Shown here one piece after another: positions 7,246-14,353 of a stretch of DNA of 26,104 bases. The DNA comes from JAAYGT01 sp050252075 (lineage in GTDB: Bacteria; Pseudomonadota; Gammaproteobacteria; Burkholderiales; Burkholderiaceae_B). Each line of letters starts with the position of its first letter. The first letter of the stretch is position 1. The stretch spans positions 1 through 26,104 of the forward strand of contig JBFWLP010000044.1 in NCBI GenBank assembly GCA_050252075.1, read 5' to 3'. The notes beneath the pieces were generated by a model that worked only from the letters and a program-made list of their open reading frames with translations, was not told where the DNA came from and made no database searches. Both the position numbers and the translations under genes were made by a program.

Positions 7246-8448
7246 TTAACCCAGTACCTGTGCAATGGCCTTGGCTACGTAGCCGATATTGCCGCTGTTC
7301 AGGGCGGCGACACAAATGCGGCCACTGCCAACAGCGTAAACGCCGTGCTCTTCACGCAGTTTGTCAACCTGCGGTGCCGTCAGGCCGGAATAGGAAAACA
7401 TGCCGCGTTGGTCGAGCACGAAATCGAAATTCTGCGTAACGCCCTGGGCCTTGATTTGCTTGACCAGTTCTTGCCGCATGGCGCGAATACGCTCGCGCAT
7501 TTCCGTCAGTTCATTGACCCACAAGCCAAACAGTTCGGGCGTGTTCAGTACGCGCGAGACCACGGTACCGCCATGGGTGGGTGGGCTGGAGTAATTCGTG
7601 CGGATGACTCGCTTGAGCTGGCTGAGCACACGCGCGGACTCTTCCTTGGCCGCCGTGACCAGCGTAAGGGCGCCCACACGTTCTCCGTACAATGAGAAGG
7701 ATTTGGAAAATGACGAGCTGACCAGCATAGTCAGGTCGCGCTGCGCGAACATGCGCACGACGGCGGCATCTTCTTCCAGGCCGTCGCCAAAGCCCTGGTA
7801 GGCGATGTCAAGGAAAGGCACCAGATTGCGGGCTTTGACGACATCGGCTATCTGTTCCCACTGCTGCAGCGTGGGATCGACACCGGTGGGGTTGTGGCAG
7901 CAGGCGTGCAATACCACGATGGTTTGCTCGGGCATGGCGTTCAACGAATTGATCATGCCGGTGAAATCCAGGCCATGGGTTGCCGGATCGTAGTACGCGT
8001 ACGTGGTGACGGGGAAGCCGGCGCGCTCGAAGATGGCGCGATGGTTTTCCCAACTGGGGTTGCTGATGGCAACGGTGGCGCCCGGACGCAGTTGTTTTAG
8101 GAAGTCGGCGCCGATTTTCAGGGCTCCGGTGCCGCCCAGTGTTTGCGTGGTAACGGCACGGCCTTCGGCAATGACGGCCGAGTTGCTGCCCAGCAACAAG
8201 GTTTGTGCGGCCTTGTTGTAGCTGCCGATACCGTCGATGGGCAGATAGCCGCGGGCGGAGGGGTCATTGGCCAGTGCGTTTTCAGCTTCCCGTACGGCTT
8301 TCAACAGCGGAATACGCCCTTCGTCGTCGTAGTACACGCCCACGCCAAGATTCACTTTCGTGCTGCGGGTATCGGCGTTGTATTGTTCGGTCAGGCCGAG
8401 AATAGGGTCGCGAGGTGCAAGTTCGACGGATTCGAAGAGAGATTTCAT
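7246..8448 (-). CDS. tyrB: Aromatic amino-acid / aspartate aminotransferase (class I, PLP-dependent)
   Basis: A 400-aa fold-type I aminotransferase of the AspC/TyrB group, which transfers amino groups between aspartate or aromatic amino acids and 2-oxoglutarate. Lys249 in SSSFSKS is the PLP-binding lysine. HNPTG (185-189) holds the PLP-contacting Asn186. Asp214 and Tyr217 lie in FLDIAYQGF, and Arg377 in SGRICVA binds the substrate alpha-carboxylate. I chose MKSLFESVELAPRDP as start because it is the family N-terminus. An in-frame upstream start at 8541 would add 31 unrelated residues and overlap uvrB. No Shine-Dalgarno is visible; the leader is a pyrimidine tract. Whether it prefers tyrosine/phenylalanine (TyrB) or aspartate (AspC) cannot be settled from sequence alone. 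Confidence 0.92.
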   Translation of the reverse strand: MKSLFESVELAPRDPILGLTEQYNADTRSTKVNLGVGVYYDDEGRIPLLKAVREAENALANDPSARGYLPIDGIGSYNKAAQTLLLGSNSAVIAEGRAVTTQTLGGTGALKIGADFLKQLRPGATVAISNPSWENHRAIFERAGFPVTTYAYYDPATHGLDFTGMINSLNAMPEQTIVVLHACCHNPTGVDPTLQQWEQIADVVKARNLVPFLDIAYQGFGDGLEEDAAVVRMFAQRDLTMLVSSSFSKSFSLYGERVGALTLVTAAKEESARVLSQLKRVIRTNYSSPPTHGGTVVSRVLNTPELFGLWVNELTEMRERIRAMRQELVKQIKAQGVTQNFDFVLDQRGMFSYSGLTAPQVDKLREEHGVYAVGSGRICVAALNSGNIGYVAKAIAQVLG

Positions 8449-8503
8449 GGAAATTGGGGGAAGAGAAGGGAAAAAAGGAAGGATAGAATCGCTTTCGCAA
8501 TAG

Positions 8504-8512
8504 TGTGATAAT
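8504..8512 (+). promoter_or_regulatory. Extended -10 promoter of uvrB
   Basis: TGTGATAAT fits the extended -10 form TGnTATAAT at five of six hexamer positions, with no good -35. The start would lie near 8519, giving a very short leader. No CTGT-N8-ACAG LexA box is visible between 8449 and 8600. Confidence 0.45.
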
Positions 8513-8530
8513 AAGGGGTTTACCCTATAT

Positions 8531-10561
8531 GTGTCCAGCATGAACAGCCCATCGCCTGGTTTTGTCTCGTTTCCCGACAGCCCGTTTCAGTTGTATCAGC
8601 CCTATCCGCCTGCGGGGGATCAGCCGACGGCCATTGGCGCCCTGGTCGAGGGTATCCATGATGGGTTGATGTTTCAAACCCTGCTGGGCGTTACAGGTTC
8701 GGGAAAAACCTACACCATGGCCAATGTCATTGCCCGTACCGGGCGTCCGGCCATCGTGCTGGCGCCCAACAAGACACTGGCCGCCCAGTTGTACGCGGAA
8801 ATGCGCGAGTTTTTTCCCAACAATGCGGTTGAATACTTTGTGTCGTATTACGACTACTACCAGCCCGAAGCCTATGTCGCGGCGCGCGACCTGTTTATCG
8901 AGAAAGACTCCTCGATTAACGAGCACATCGAGCAAATGCGCCTGTCGGCCACGAAAAGCCTGCTCGAACGGCGAGACACGATCATTGTGGGTACGGTATC
9001 GTGCATTTACGGTATCGGAAACCCCGGCGATTACCACGCCATGGTCCTTACACTGCGCACCGGCGATCGTATCGGACGGCAGGAGCTGCTGGGCCGCCTG
9101 GTGGCCATGCAGTACGAGCGTAACGATATGGAGTTCGTGCGGGGTACGTTTCGTGCGCGGGGCGAGATCATCGATGTTTTTCCGGCCGAACATGCCGAGC
9201 TGGCCTTGCGTATTACCTTGTTCGACGACGAGATCGAAACCCTGGAAATGTTCGATCCGCTGACCGGGAAAATACGCCACAAAGTTCCGCGTTTCACCGT
9301 CTTCCCCAGTTCGCACTACGTGACGCCGCGCGATACCGTGTTGCGTGCGATTGAAACCATCAAGCAGGAACTGCGTGAGCGGGTGGATTTTTTTGTGCGC
9401 GAGGGCAAGCTGGTCGAGGCGCAGCGACTCGAACAGCGCACACGTTTCGACCTGGAAATGCTGCAGGAGCTGGGCTTTTGCAAAGGCATTGAAAATTATT
9501 CCCGGCATTTGTCCGGCGCACTGCCCGGAGAGCCTCCGCCCACGCTGATCGATTACCTGCCCGCCGACGCCCTGATGTTCATCGATGAAAGTCACGTGAC
9601 CATGGGGCAGTTAAGTGCCATGTATCGGGGGGATATGTCGCGCAAGTCCACGCTGGTGCAGTTCGGGTTTCGTCTTCCGTCGGCCATGGACAATCGTCCG
9701 CTCAAGCTGGAAGAGTTCGAGCAGCGCATGCGCCAGTGTGTGTTTGTGTCTGCCACACCGTCCGACTACGAGGCGCGTCACACGGATCAGGTGGTGGAGC
9801 AGGTGGTACGCCCCACCGGGCTGGTGGATCCCCAGGTGGAAGTTCGCCCGGCCACCACGCAGGTAGATGATTTGCTGGGTCAGATCAAGTTGCGGGTGGC
9901 TGTGCGCGAGCGTGTGCTCGTTACCACGCTCACCAAACGTATGGCCGAGGATCTTACCGACTACCTTACCGAACATGGCATGAAGGTGCGTTACCTGCAT
10001 TCCGATATCGACACTGTGGAGCGTGTGGAAATTATTCGCGATTTGCGGTTGGGTGTATTTGACGTGCTGGTCGGGATCAACCTGCTGCGCGAGGGGCTGG
10101 ATATTCCCGAGGTGTCGCTGGTGGCCATTCTGGATGCGGACAAAGAGGGTTTCCTGCGGTCCGAGCGCAGCTTGATCCAGACGATAGGCCGGGCGGCCAG
10201 GAATTTGAACGGGCATGCCATTTTGTATGCCGACCGCATTACAGACTCCATGTCGCGTGCCATGGGCGAAACCAGTCGCCGCCGTGAAAAACAGCTGGCG
10301 TTCAACGAGCAATTCGGCATTACGGCACGCGGCGTCAGCAAAGCGGTGCGGGAAATGATCGACGGCGTCATGAGCGATGTGCAGGCGCCCGCTGACGAGG
10401 ACATTCCTGCCGACGTGTTGAAGGACGATAAGGCCCTGGCGCGTGAAATTCGTCGTCTGGAAAAGCAGATGATGGATCATGCCAGGAACCTGGAGTTCGA
10501 GCTGGCTGCCAAGGCCCGTGACGCCCTGAACCGGCTGAAGCAAAAAGCACTGCTCAGCTGA
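8531..10561 (+). CDS. uvrB: Excinuclease ABC subunit B (UvrB)
   Basis: A 676-aa nucleotide-excision repair helicase-like protein that receives damaged DNA from UvrA and recruits UvrC. Walker A GVTGSGKT is at 53-60. The damage-probing beta-hairpin YYDYYQPEAY is at about 106-115. The DESH box (FIDESHVTMGQL) and C-terminal helicase motifs (GINLLREGLDIPEVSLVAILDADKEGF region) follow. A UVR domain at about 632-670 binds UvrC. The start may be GTG 8531 or ATG 8540. AAGGGG (8513-8518) lies 12 nt before the GTG and 21 nt before the ATG, favouring GTG slightly. It is divergent from the aminotransferase gene. A 3' hairpin GCAACACC/GGTGTTGC (10582-10607) follows the stop without a T-run. Confidence 0.97.
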   Translation: MSSMNSPSPGFVSFPDSPFQLYQPYPPAGDQPTAIGALVEGIHDGLMFQTLLGVTGSGKTYTMANVIARTGRPAIVLAPNKTLAAQLYAEMREFFPNNAVEYFVSYYDYYQPEAYVAARDLFIEKDSSINEHIEQMRLSATKSLLERRDTIIVGTVSCIYGIGNPGDYHAMVLTLRTGDRIGRQELLGRLVAMQYERNDMEFVRGTFRARGEIIDVFPAEHAELALRITLFDDEIETLEMFDPLTGKIRHKVPRFTVFPSSHYVTPRDTVLRAIETIKQELRERVDFFVREGKLVEAQRLEQRTRFDLEMLQELGFCKGIENYSRHLSGALPGEPPPTLIDYLPADALMFIDESHVTMGQLSAMYRGDMSRKSTLVQFGFRLPSAMDNRPLKLEEFEQRMRQCVFVSATPSDYEARHTDQVVEQVVRPTGLVDPQVEVRPATTQVDDLLGQIKLRVAVRERVLVTTLTKRMAEDLTDYLTEHGMKVRYLHSDIDTVERVEIIRDLRLGVFDVLVGINLLREGLDIPEVSLVAILDADKEGFLRSERSLIQTIGRAARNLNGHAILYADRITDSMSRAMGETSRRREKQLAFNEQFGITARGVSKAVREMIDGVMSDVQAPADEDIPADVLKDDKALAREIRRLEKQMMDHARNLEFELAAKARDALNRLKQKALLS

Positions 10562-10928
10562 GCCGCAAACGGTATGGCGGGGCAACACCGGGCGTGACGG
10601 GTGTTGCAAAATACCTACAAAATATCGTGCGGTTCCTTGATGTCATTTGTTAGCAAAAAACATACCAGTAAATACCTTGCTTTCCTTTTTCCTAGGGTTT
10701 ACCATTACTTTTTTGCTTGGCTTGCTGTCTTTTCAATAGTGTTGCGTTGCAATAATTTAAGCCTGTTTTCAGGCGTAACCTTCGCGGCAATTCCTATTGA
10801 AAAATGTGACCATTCTGGCTAAAGCGTTGCTAATTCAAGGGTTTTTATTTTTTCGCGATACATAGTCAAGCTATGTTACTTTGCAAAAACTCTTGCCTTA
10901 TAACGGGTTTTCCCTCACACTCTCGTCT
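10562..10928. other. 367-bp AT-rich gap between uvrB and the phosphatase gene
   Basis: This stretch is clearly AT-richer than the genes around it. It holds a hairpin after uvrB (10582-10589 with 10600-10607), a short hairpin GCCTG-TTTT-CAGGC (10761-10774), a dyad ACATAG/CTATGT (10860-10876) and a -10-like TATAAC (10899-10904) ahead of the phosphatase gene. A 60-73-codon open frame (to 10822) lacks a Shine-Dalgarno and has codon use unlike the neighbours, so I do not call it. An unannotated small RNA is possible but unproven. Confidence 0.5.
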
Positions 10929-11420
10929 ATGATGACCAAGGTACTTTTCGTTTGCATGGGTAATATCTGCCGCTCCCCCAGCGCAGAGGGCGTATTTCGT
11001 CGCATGATTGACGATGCCGGGCTCTCGGACGTGGTGAGCGTGGATTCGGCGGCAACCCACAATTTTCATATTGGCGAGGCTCCCGATGCCCGCGCCCAGG
11101 CAGCTGCTCGTAAACGCGGCTACGATATCTCGGCCTGTGTGGCCCGTCAGGTTAGCGCCGACGACTTCCGCGAATTCGATCTCATTCTGGCCATGGACTG
11201 GGAAAATCTGTCGGCTCTGCAGCAGCAGTGCCCCAAGATCTACCGCCACAAGCTCATGCTGCTGATGCGCTTTGCCAACGAGTTCGAAGAGGCTACCGTG
11301 CCCGATCCCTATTATGGCGGGCCGGAAGGGTTCAACAAAGTCCTCGACTACATTGAAGACGCCTGTCAGGGCGTCATCGAAATGGTGCGCAAGCGCGCAT
11401 TGCAGTATCAGGCGGCCTGA
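10929..11420 (+). CDS. Low-molecular-weight protein tyrosine phosphatase
   Basis: A 163-aa cytoplasmic phosphatase of the LMW-PTP family, which removes phosphate from phosphotyrosine through a cysteinyl-phosphate intermediate. The P-loop CX5R(S/T) is CMGNICRS, with the nucleophile Cys at residue 9 and Arg at 15 (counting from ATG 10929). The general-acid Asp lies in the VPDPYYGG motif near 126. The two tyrosines of this motif favour phosphatase over arsenate reductase. The start may be the first or second of two adjacent ATGs (10929, 10932); neither has a clear Shine-Dalgarno. No tyrosine kinase or capsule gene is adjacent, so a role in polysaccharide control is not supported here. A weak GCCGG/CCGGC dyad (11430-11447) follows. 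Confidence 0.92.
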   Translation: MMTKVLFVCMGNICRSPSAEGVFRRMIDDAGLSDVVSVDSAATHNFHIGEAPDARAQAAARKRGYDISACVARQVSADDFREFDLILAMDWENLSALQQQCPKIYRHKLMLLMRFANEFEEATVPDPYYGGPEGFNKVLDYIEDACQGVIEMVRKRALQYQAA

Positions 11421-11482
11421 TCCCGTTTAGCCGGTTTTCCCGCCGGCCGCCTTCTCTATTTATTGCGCACCGTGTTTGCGCC

Positions 11483-12025
11483 TTACCGTATATAGCGCCG
11501 CAAGACATCCCGGAACTCGGGTGTATCGGCGCGCTCCAGCCATTCAAACGCCACCATTTCGCGGCTGACAAGGCTTGCTCCTTGCTGCTGCATGCGATTC
11601 AACGCCAGCTGCTTGTCGGCAGCGCGGCGTGAACCTACGGTGTCGGCCACCACATAGACGGATTGCCCGGCTGCGAGCAGGTCGAGAACGGTTTGCTGTA
11701 CGCATACATGGGCTTCTGTTCCCACAACGACCCATTGCCGTGTTTCCGCAGGAACCGAAGGCAACAGATTGCCCTGGGCCACTGCCGAGAACCAGGTTTT
11801 TTCCAGCAGCTCCTTCGGCTTGAGCGCATCGCGCAGCACCGGGGTGGTTGTTCCCAGGGCGACCGGACAATGTTCGGTGGCACGCACCGGAATGTCGAGA
11901 TCGCGAGCCAGGCCCAAAAGCCACCGGGCACCGTCTACCACGGTGTCACCCTGATCAATAGCGGGCAACAGACGTGTCTGGATATCAATGATCAGCAAAA
12001 CAGATTCCGCTCGCTGGATGCGCAT
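11483..12025 (-). CDS. Isochorismatase-family cysteine hydrolase (YcaC-like)
   Basis: A 180-aa single-domain alpha/beta hydrolase. The family catalytic triad Asp-Lys-Cys is visible as Asp14 (LIIDIQ), Lys76 (EKTWFS) and Cys108 (EAHVCVQQT). The cis-peptide-type segment VVVGTEAHVC precedes the Cys, as in YcaC and related amidohydrolases. The true substrate is unknown; isochorismate itself is unlikely, since no siderophore genes are nearby. The ATG has a strong Shine-Dalgarno (GAAGGGG on the minus strand at about 12038-12032). It is divergent from iscR, and its upstream region holds a perfect GTTTCA-G-TGAAAC palindrome (12071-12083) and one of the IscR-like sites, so coregulation is possible. Confidence 0.85.
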   Translation of the reverse strand: MRIQRAESVLLIIDIQTRLLPAIDQGDTVVDGARWLLGLARDLDIPVRATEHCPVALGTTTPVLRDALKPKELLEKTWFSAVAQGNLLPSVPAETRQWVVVGTEAHVCVQQTVLDLLAAGQSVYVVADTVGSRRAADKQLALNRMQQQGASLVSREMVAFEWLERADTPEFRDVLRRYIR

Positions 12026-12070
12026 TTTTTTCCCCTTCTGTGACAGGTGGGCGTCTTCAAGAATAACCCG

Positions 12071-12083
12071 GTTTCAGTGAAAC
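12071..12083. promoter_or_regulatory. 13-bp palindrome between the isochorismatase gene and iscR
   Basis: GTTTCA-G-TGAAAC is a perfect dyad located 46 bp upstream of the hydrolase start and 13 bp from the outer IscR-like site. The regulator is unknown. Confidence 0.4.
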
Positions 12084-12095
12084 AGTGCTTTTCTT

Positions 12096-12120
12096 AAAGC
12101 TTACTATAATAGTAATGTTT
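12096..12120 (+). promoter_or_regulatory. IscR type-1-like site, distal
   Basis: Matches 20 of 25 positions of the E. coli type-1 IscR consensus (ATASYYGACT-RWWWY-AGTCRRSTAT). The core ACT-ATAAT-AGT is intact and lies in a perfect 15-bp palindrome TTACTATAATAGTAA (12101-12115). It covers the -35 region of the predicted iscR promoter. Its centre is 29 bp from that of the proximal site. Confidence 0.6.
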
Positions 12121-12129
12121 TGGTATACT
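12121..12129 (+). promoter_or_regulatory. iscR operon promoter (extended -10)
   Basis: TGGTATACT is a good extended -10 (TGn plus TATACT), with the weak -35 TTACTA (12101-12106) 17 bp upstream. The predicted start is near 12136, about 62 nt before iscR. A second -10-like TATAAT lies at 12105-12110. Confidence 0.6.
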
Positions 12130-12149
12130 TGAGCAGCGTAGTCGGGTAT
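12125..12149 (+). promoter_or_regulatory. IscR type-1 binding site, proximal
   Basis: Matches 20 of 25 positions of the E. coli type-1 consensus. The outer halves ATACTTGA and TAGTCGGGTAT are perfect, and all five mismatches are in or near the centre. It overlaps the -10 and transcription start of iscR, so [2Fe-2S]-IscR binding would repress the operon, as known in E. coli. Confidence 0.8.
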
Positions 12150-12197
12150 TGGGCCGTCGGCTAGCGCGCAAGGCGGGGCCCTGCAAAGGAACTAATC

Positions 12198-12701
12198 ATG
12201 CGTTTAACCACGAAAGGGCGGTTTGCCGTGACGGCAATGATTGATCTGGCACTGCGTCAGCAGCGCGGCCCGGTCACGTTGGCCGGCATCAGCGAGCGCC
12301 AGAATATCTCGTTGTCGTATCTGGAGCAGCTGTTTGGCAAGCTGCGCCGCCATCAACTGGTGGAAAGCCAGCGTGGCCCGGGCGGGGGTTACTTGTTGGG
12401 CCGGCTGGCCCGCAAAATTACTGTGGCCGATATTATCTTTGCCGTTGACGAGCCTATCGATGCCACCCACTGCGGCGGTCAGGAAAATTGCCATGTGGGT
12501 AAAGACGGCCAGACCGGCCGCTGCATGACCCATGAGCTCTGGGCGTCGCTTAATCGTACAATAACTGATTTTCTCGACTCGGTTTCCTTGCAGGATCTCG
12601 TGGATCAGCAACGCATGCGCCTGGTAAATCAGCCCGGCGTTGCGGTGAAAGCTCCGGTCACTCTCTTTCCGGCGGCGGCGATTGCTTTTTCGCCGTCGTA
12701 A
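12198..12701 (+). CDS. iscR: Fe-S cluster-sensing Rrf2-family regulator IscR
   Basis: A 167-aa Rrf2 transcription factor. The N-terminal winged helix spans about 1-65 (MRLTTKGRFAVTAMIDLAL, ISLSYLEQLFGKLR). The dimer helix and [2Fe-2S] ligand loop carry Cys92, Cys98 and Cys109. E. coli uses Cys92/98/104, so the loop here has five extra residues between the second and third cysteines. His112 in MTHELW corresponds to the E. coli histidine ligand. It represses the isc operon when loaded with a cluster. The Shine-Dalgarno is AAAGGA (12185-12190). Two IscR sites cover its own promoter. It is followed after 45 bp by iscS, with possible hairpins at the junction. Confidence 0.96.
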   Translation: MRLTTKGRFAVTAMIDLALRQQRGPVTLAGISERQNISLSYLEQLFGKLRRHQLVESQRGPGGGYLLGRLARKITVADIIFAVDEPIDATHCGGQENCHVGKDGQTGRCMTHELWASLNRTITDFLDSVSLQDLVDQQRMRLVNQPGVAVKAPVTLFPAAAIAFSPS

Positions 12702-12729
12702 TGCCGTTGCTGCAGGGTGGCGGTTTTTT
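12674..12729 (+). terminator. Possible attenuator at the iscR-iscS junction
   Basis: GGCGGCGA (12674-12681) pairs with TCGCCGTC (12690-12697) at the very end of iscR. A weaker GU-rich stem (12704-12710 with 12717-12723) is followed by six Ts (12724-12729), just before the iscS Shine-Dalgarno AAAAGG (12734-12739). Partial termination could set the ratio of iscR to iscSUA. The stem is weak, so this is tentative. Confidence 0.3.
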
Positions 12730-12746
12730 GTATAAAAGGTATGTGA

Positions 12747-13958
12747 ATGTCCCAGCGTCCTGTGTATCTGGATTACGCGGCCACGACGCCGGTCGACCCC
12801 AAAGTGGTCGAACTCATGGTGCCCTGGCTTTACGAACAGTTTGGCAACCCTGCCTCGACCAGCCATTCTTACGGCTGGCAGGCCGAGAAGGCGGTCGAGC
12901 GTTCGCGAACCCAGGTGGCCGAGCTGGTGGGTGCAGACCCGCGTGAAATAGTCTGGACATCCGGCGCCACCGAGTCGAACAATCTGGCGATCAAAGGCGC
13001 AGCGCGCTTTTACGCTGATCGCGGGCGGCATATCATCACGGTAAAAACCGAGCATAAAGCCGTGCTGGATACCTGCAAGGCGCTGGAAGACGACGGCTTC
13101 GAGGTCAGCTATCTTGATGTGCAGCCCAACGGCCTGCTTGATCCGGCGGTGTTCGAAAACGCGCTCCGTCCCGACACCATTCTTGCCTCGGTCATGCACG
13201 TCAACAATGAAATCGGCGTCATCCAGGACATTAACGCGCTGGGTGACATCTGCCGTCAGCGGGGCATTGTGTTTCACGTTGATGCGGCTCAATCGGCGGG
13301 CAAGATTCCCATCGATCTCGCAACCCTGAATGTCGATCTTATGTCGTTCTGCGCCCATAAAGTGTATGGGCCCAAGGGCATCGGTGCGCTGTATGTGCGC
13401 CGTAAACCGCGCATTCGTGTGTATCCCCAGATTCACGGCGGCGGCCACGAAGGCGGGTATCGCTCGGGTACGCTGGCCACCCACCAGATCGTCGGCATGG
13501 GGGCCGCGTTCCAGTTGGCCGGCGAGGGCATGGCTGTCGAATCGCAACGTCTGGGCCGTTTGCGCGATCGCTTGTGGGCGGGCGTGTCCACGCTTCCCGG
13601 TGTGTACCTGAACGGCGCACTGCATCCGCGGGTGGCGGGCAATCTGAACATCAGCGTCGATTGGGTCGACGGCGAGGCCCTGATCATGGATCTGACGGGC
13701 CTGGCCGTTTCCAGCGGTTCGGCCTGCACGTCGGCAAGTCTGCAACCCTCTTACGTCTTGCGTGCCCTGGGCAGATCCGATGAGCTGGCCCACAGCTCGT
13801 TGCGTTTGTCGGTGGGGCGCTTCACGACAGAACAGGATATCGATTTCGCCGTCCATCATCTCGTGTCCACCATCGGCCGGCTGCGAGAATTGTCGCCTTT
13901 ATGGGAACACGTCGAGCGCGGCGAAGATCCCGCGGCGCTGCACCAGGAGGGCGTATAA
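12747..13958 (+). CDS. iscS: Cysteine desulfurase IscS
   Basis: A 403-aa class V aminotransferase-fold enzyme that converts L-cysteine to L-alanine and a protein-bound persulfide for Fe-S cluster and tRNA thiolation. PLP-binding Lys205 is in CAHKVYGPKG. The persulfide-forming Cys327 lies on the mobile loop SSGSACTSASL. These equal K206 and C328 of E. coli IscS, and the length matches (404 aa). The ATG start MSQRPVYLDYAATTP has the Shine-Dalgarno AAAAGG. The stop is directly followed by the ATG of the IscU-like gene with no gap, so the two are coupled. The C-terminal tail, which binds IscU in E. coli, ends here in EDPAALHQEGV and differs from the E. coli tail. Confidence 0.97.
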   Translation: MSQRPVYLDYAATTPVDPKVVELMVPWLYEQFGNPASTSHSYGWQAEKAVERSRTQVAELVGADPREIVWTSGATESNNLAIKGAARFYADRGRHIITVKTEHKAVLDTCKALEDDGFEVSYLDVQPNGLLDPAVFENALRPDTILASVMHVNNEIGVIQDINALGDICRQRGIVFHVDAAQSAGKIPIDLATLNVDLMSFCAHKVYGPKGIGALYVRRKPRIRVYPQIHGGGHEGGYRSGTLATHQIVGMGAAFQLAGEGMAVESQRLGRLRDRLWAGVSTLPGVYLNGALHPRVAGNLNISVDWVDGEALIMDLTGLAVSSGSACTSASLQPSYVLRALGRSDELAHSSLRLSVGRFTTEQDIDFAVHHLVSTIGRLRELSPLWEHVERGEDPAALHQEGV

Positions 13959-14351
13959 ATGGCGGGTACGGTTTACAGTGCCGCCGTGCAGGAGCATTTT
14001 CGTCATCCCCGCCATGCCGGCCGTTTTCCCGATGCCTTAGCGCGGGTATTTACCGGCAGTGCAGGCACTCCGCACACGGGCGGCATCATCCGTTTGCAGA
14101 TTCGGCTCGACGAATCAGGTATCATCAGGGAAACGCGGTTCAAAGCCTACGGCTGTGGTGCGACCATTGCATCGGGCTCTTATGTGGCCGATACGGTCAT
14201 TGGCCTGTCGGTTGACAGCGCCGGTGAACTTTCGTCGCAAACCATTGCCCAACAGCTTGAACTGCAACCGATCAAATGGCCTTGTGCCATTTTGGCCGTC
14301 GATGCGCTCAAGGCAGCCATCGCGAATTACAAGGAATCTATTCAGGAATGA
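13959..14351 (+). CDS. Divergent IscU/NifU-N-like scaffold lacking canonical ligands
   Basis: A 130-aa protein that aligns along its whole length with IscU, the scaffold on which IscS and iron build [2Fe-2S]. Against E. coli IscU the key positions are changed: Cys37 is Thr40 and Asp39 is Gly42 (GTPHTGG in place of GAPACGD), and His105 is Pro108 (IKWPC in place of VKIHC). Cys63 and Cys106 are kept as Cys66 (YGCG) and Cys109. A His39 sits next to the lost Cys. The HscA-binding motif LPPVK reads LQPIK. The reading frame is intact, with a perfect AGGAGG (13945-13950), and it abuts iscS, so it is expressed rather than decaying. It may bind metal differently, deliver sulfur, or regulate IscS. Calling it iscU by position alone would hide these changes. 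Confidence 0.85.
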   Translation: MAGTVYSAAVQEHFRHPRHAGRFPDALARVFTGSAGTPHTGGIIRLQIRLDESGIIRETRFKAYGCGATIASGSYVADTVIGLSVDSAGELSSQTIAQQLELQPIKWPCAILAVDALKAAIANYKESIQE

Positions 14352-14353
14352 CC

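Noticed and set aside
8449..8541. N-terminal extension of the aminotransferase to a start at 8541
   Set aside because: The extra 31 residues do not belong to the family, overlap uvrB and cross the purine tract; the family start is at 8448.
10582..10607. Hairpin after uvrB as an intrinsic terminator
   Set aside because: The stem is perfect but is followed by AAAATACC, not a T-run, so it is mentioned only as a hairpin.
8525..10609. Antisense open frames of 356 and 332 codons opposite uvrB
   Set aside because: Shadows of uvrB; their predicted proteins match nothing recognisable.
10601..10822. 73-codon (or 60 from ATG) frame encoding a hydrophobic peptide in the AT-rich gap
   Set aside because: No Shine-Dalgarno, rare-looking codon use, and no family resemblance; kept only as part of the gap description.
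12204..13859. 551-codon open frame on the minus strand across iscR and iscS
   Set aside because: It is fully antisense to two genes with intact catalytic residues, has no ribosome site or recognisable family, and such frames arise from third-position GC bias.
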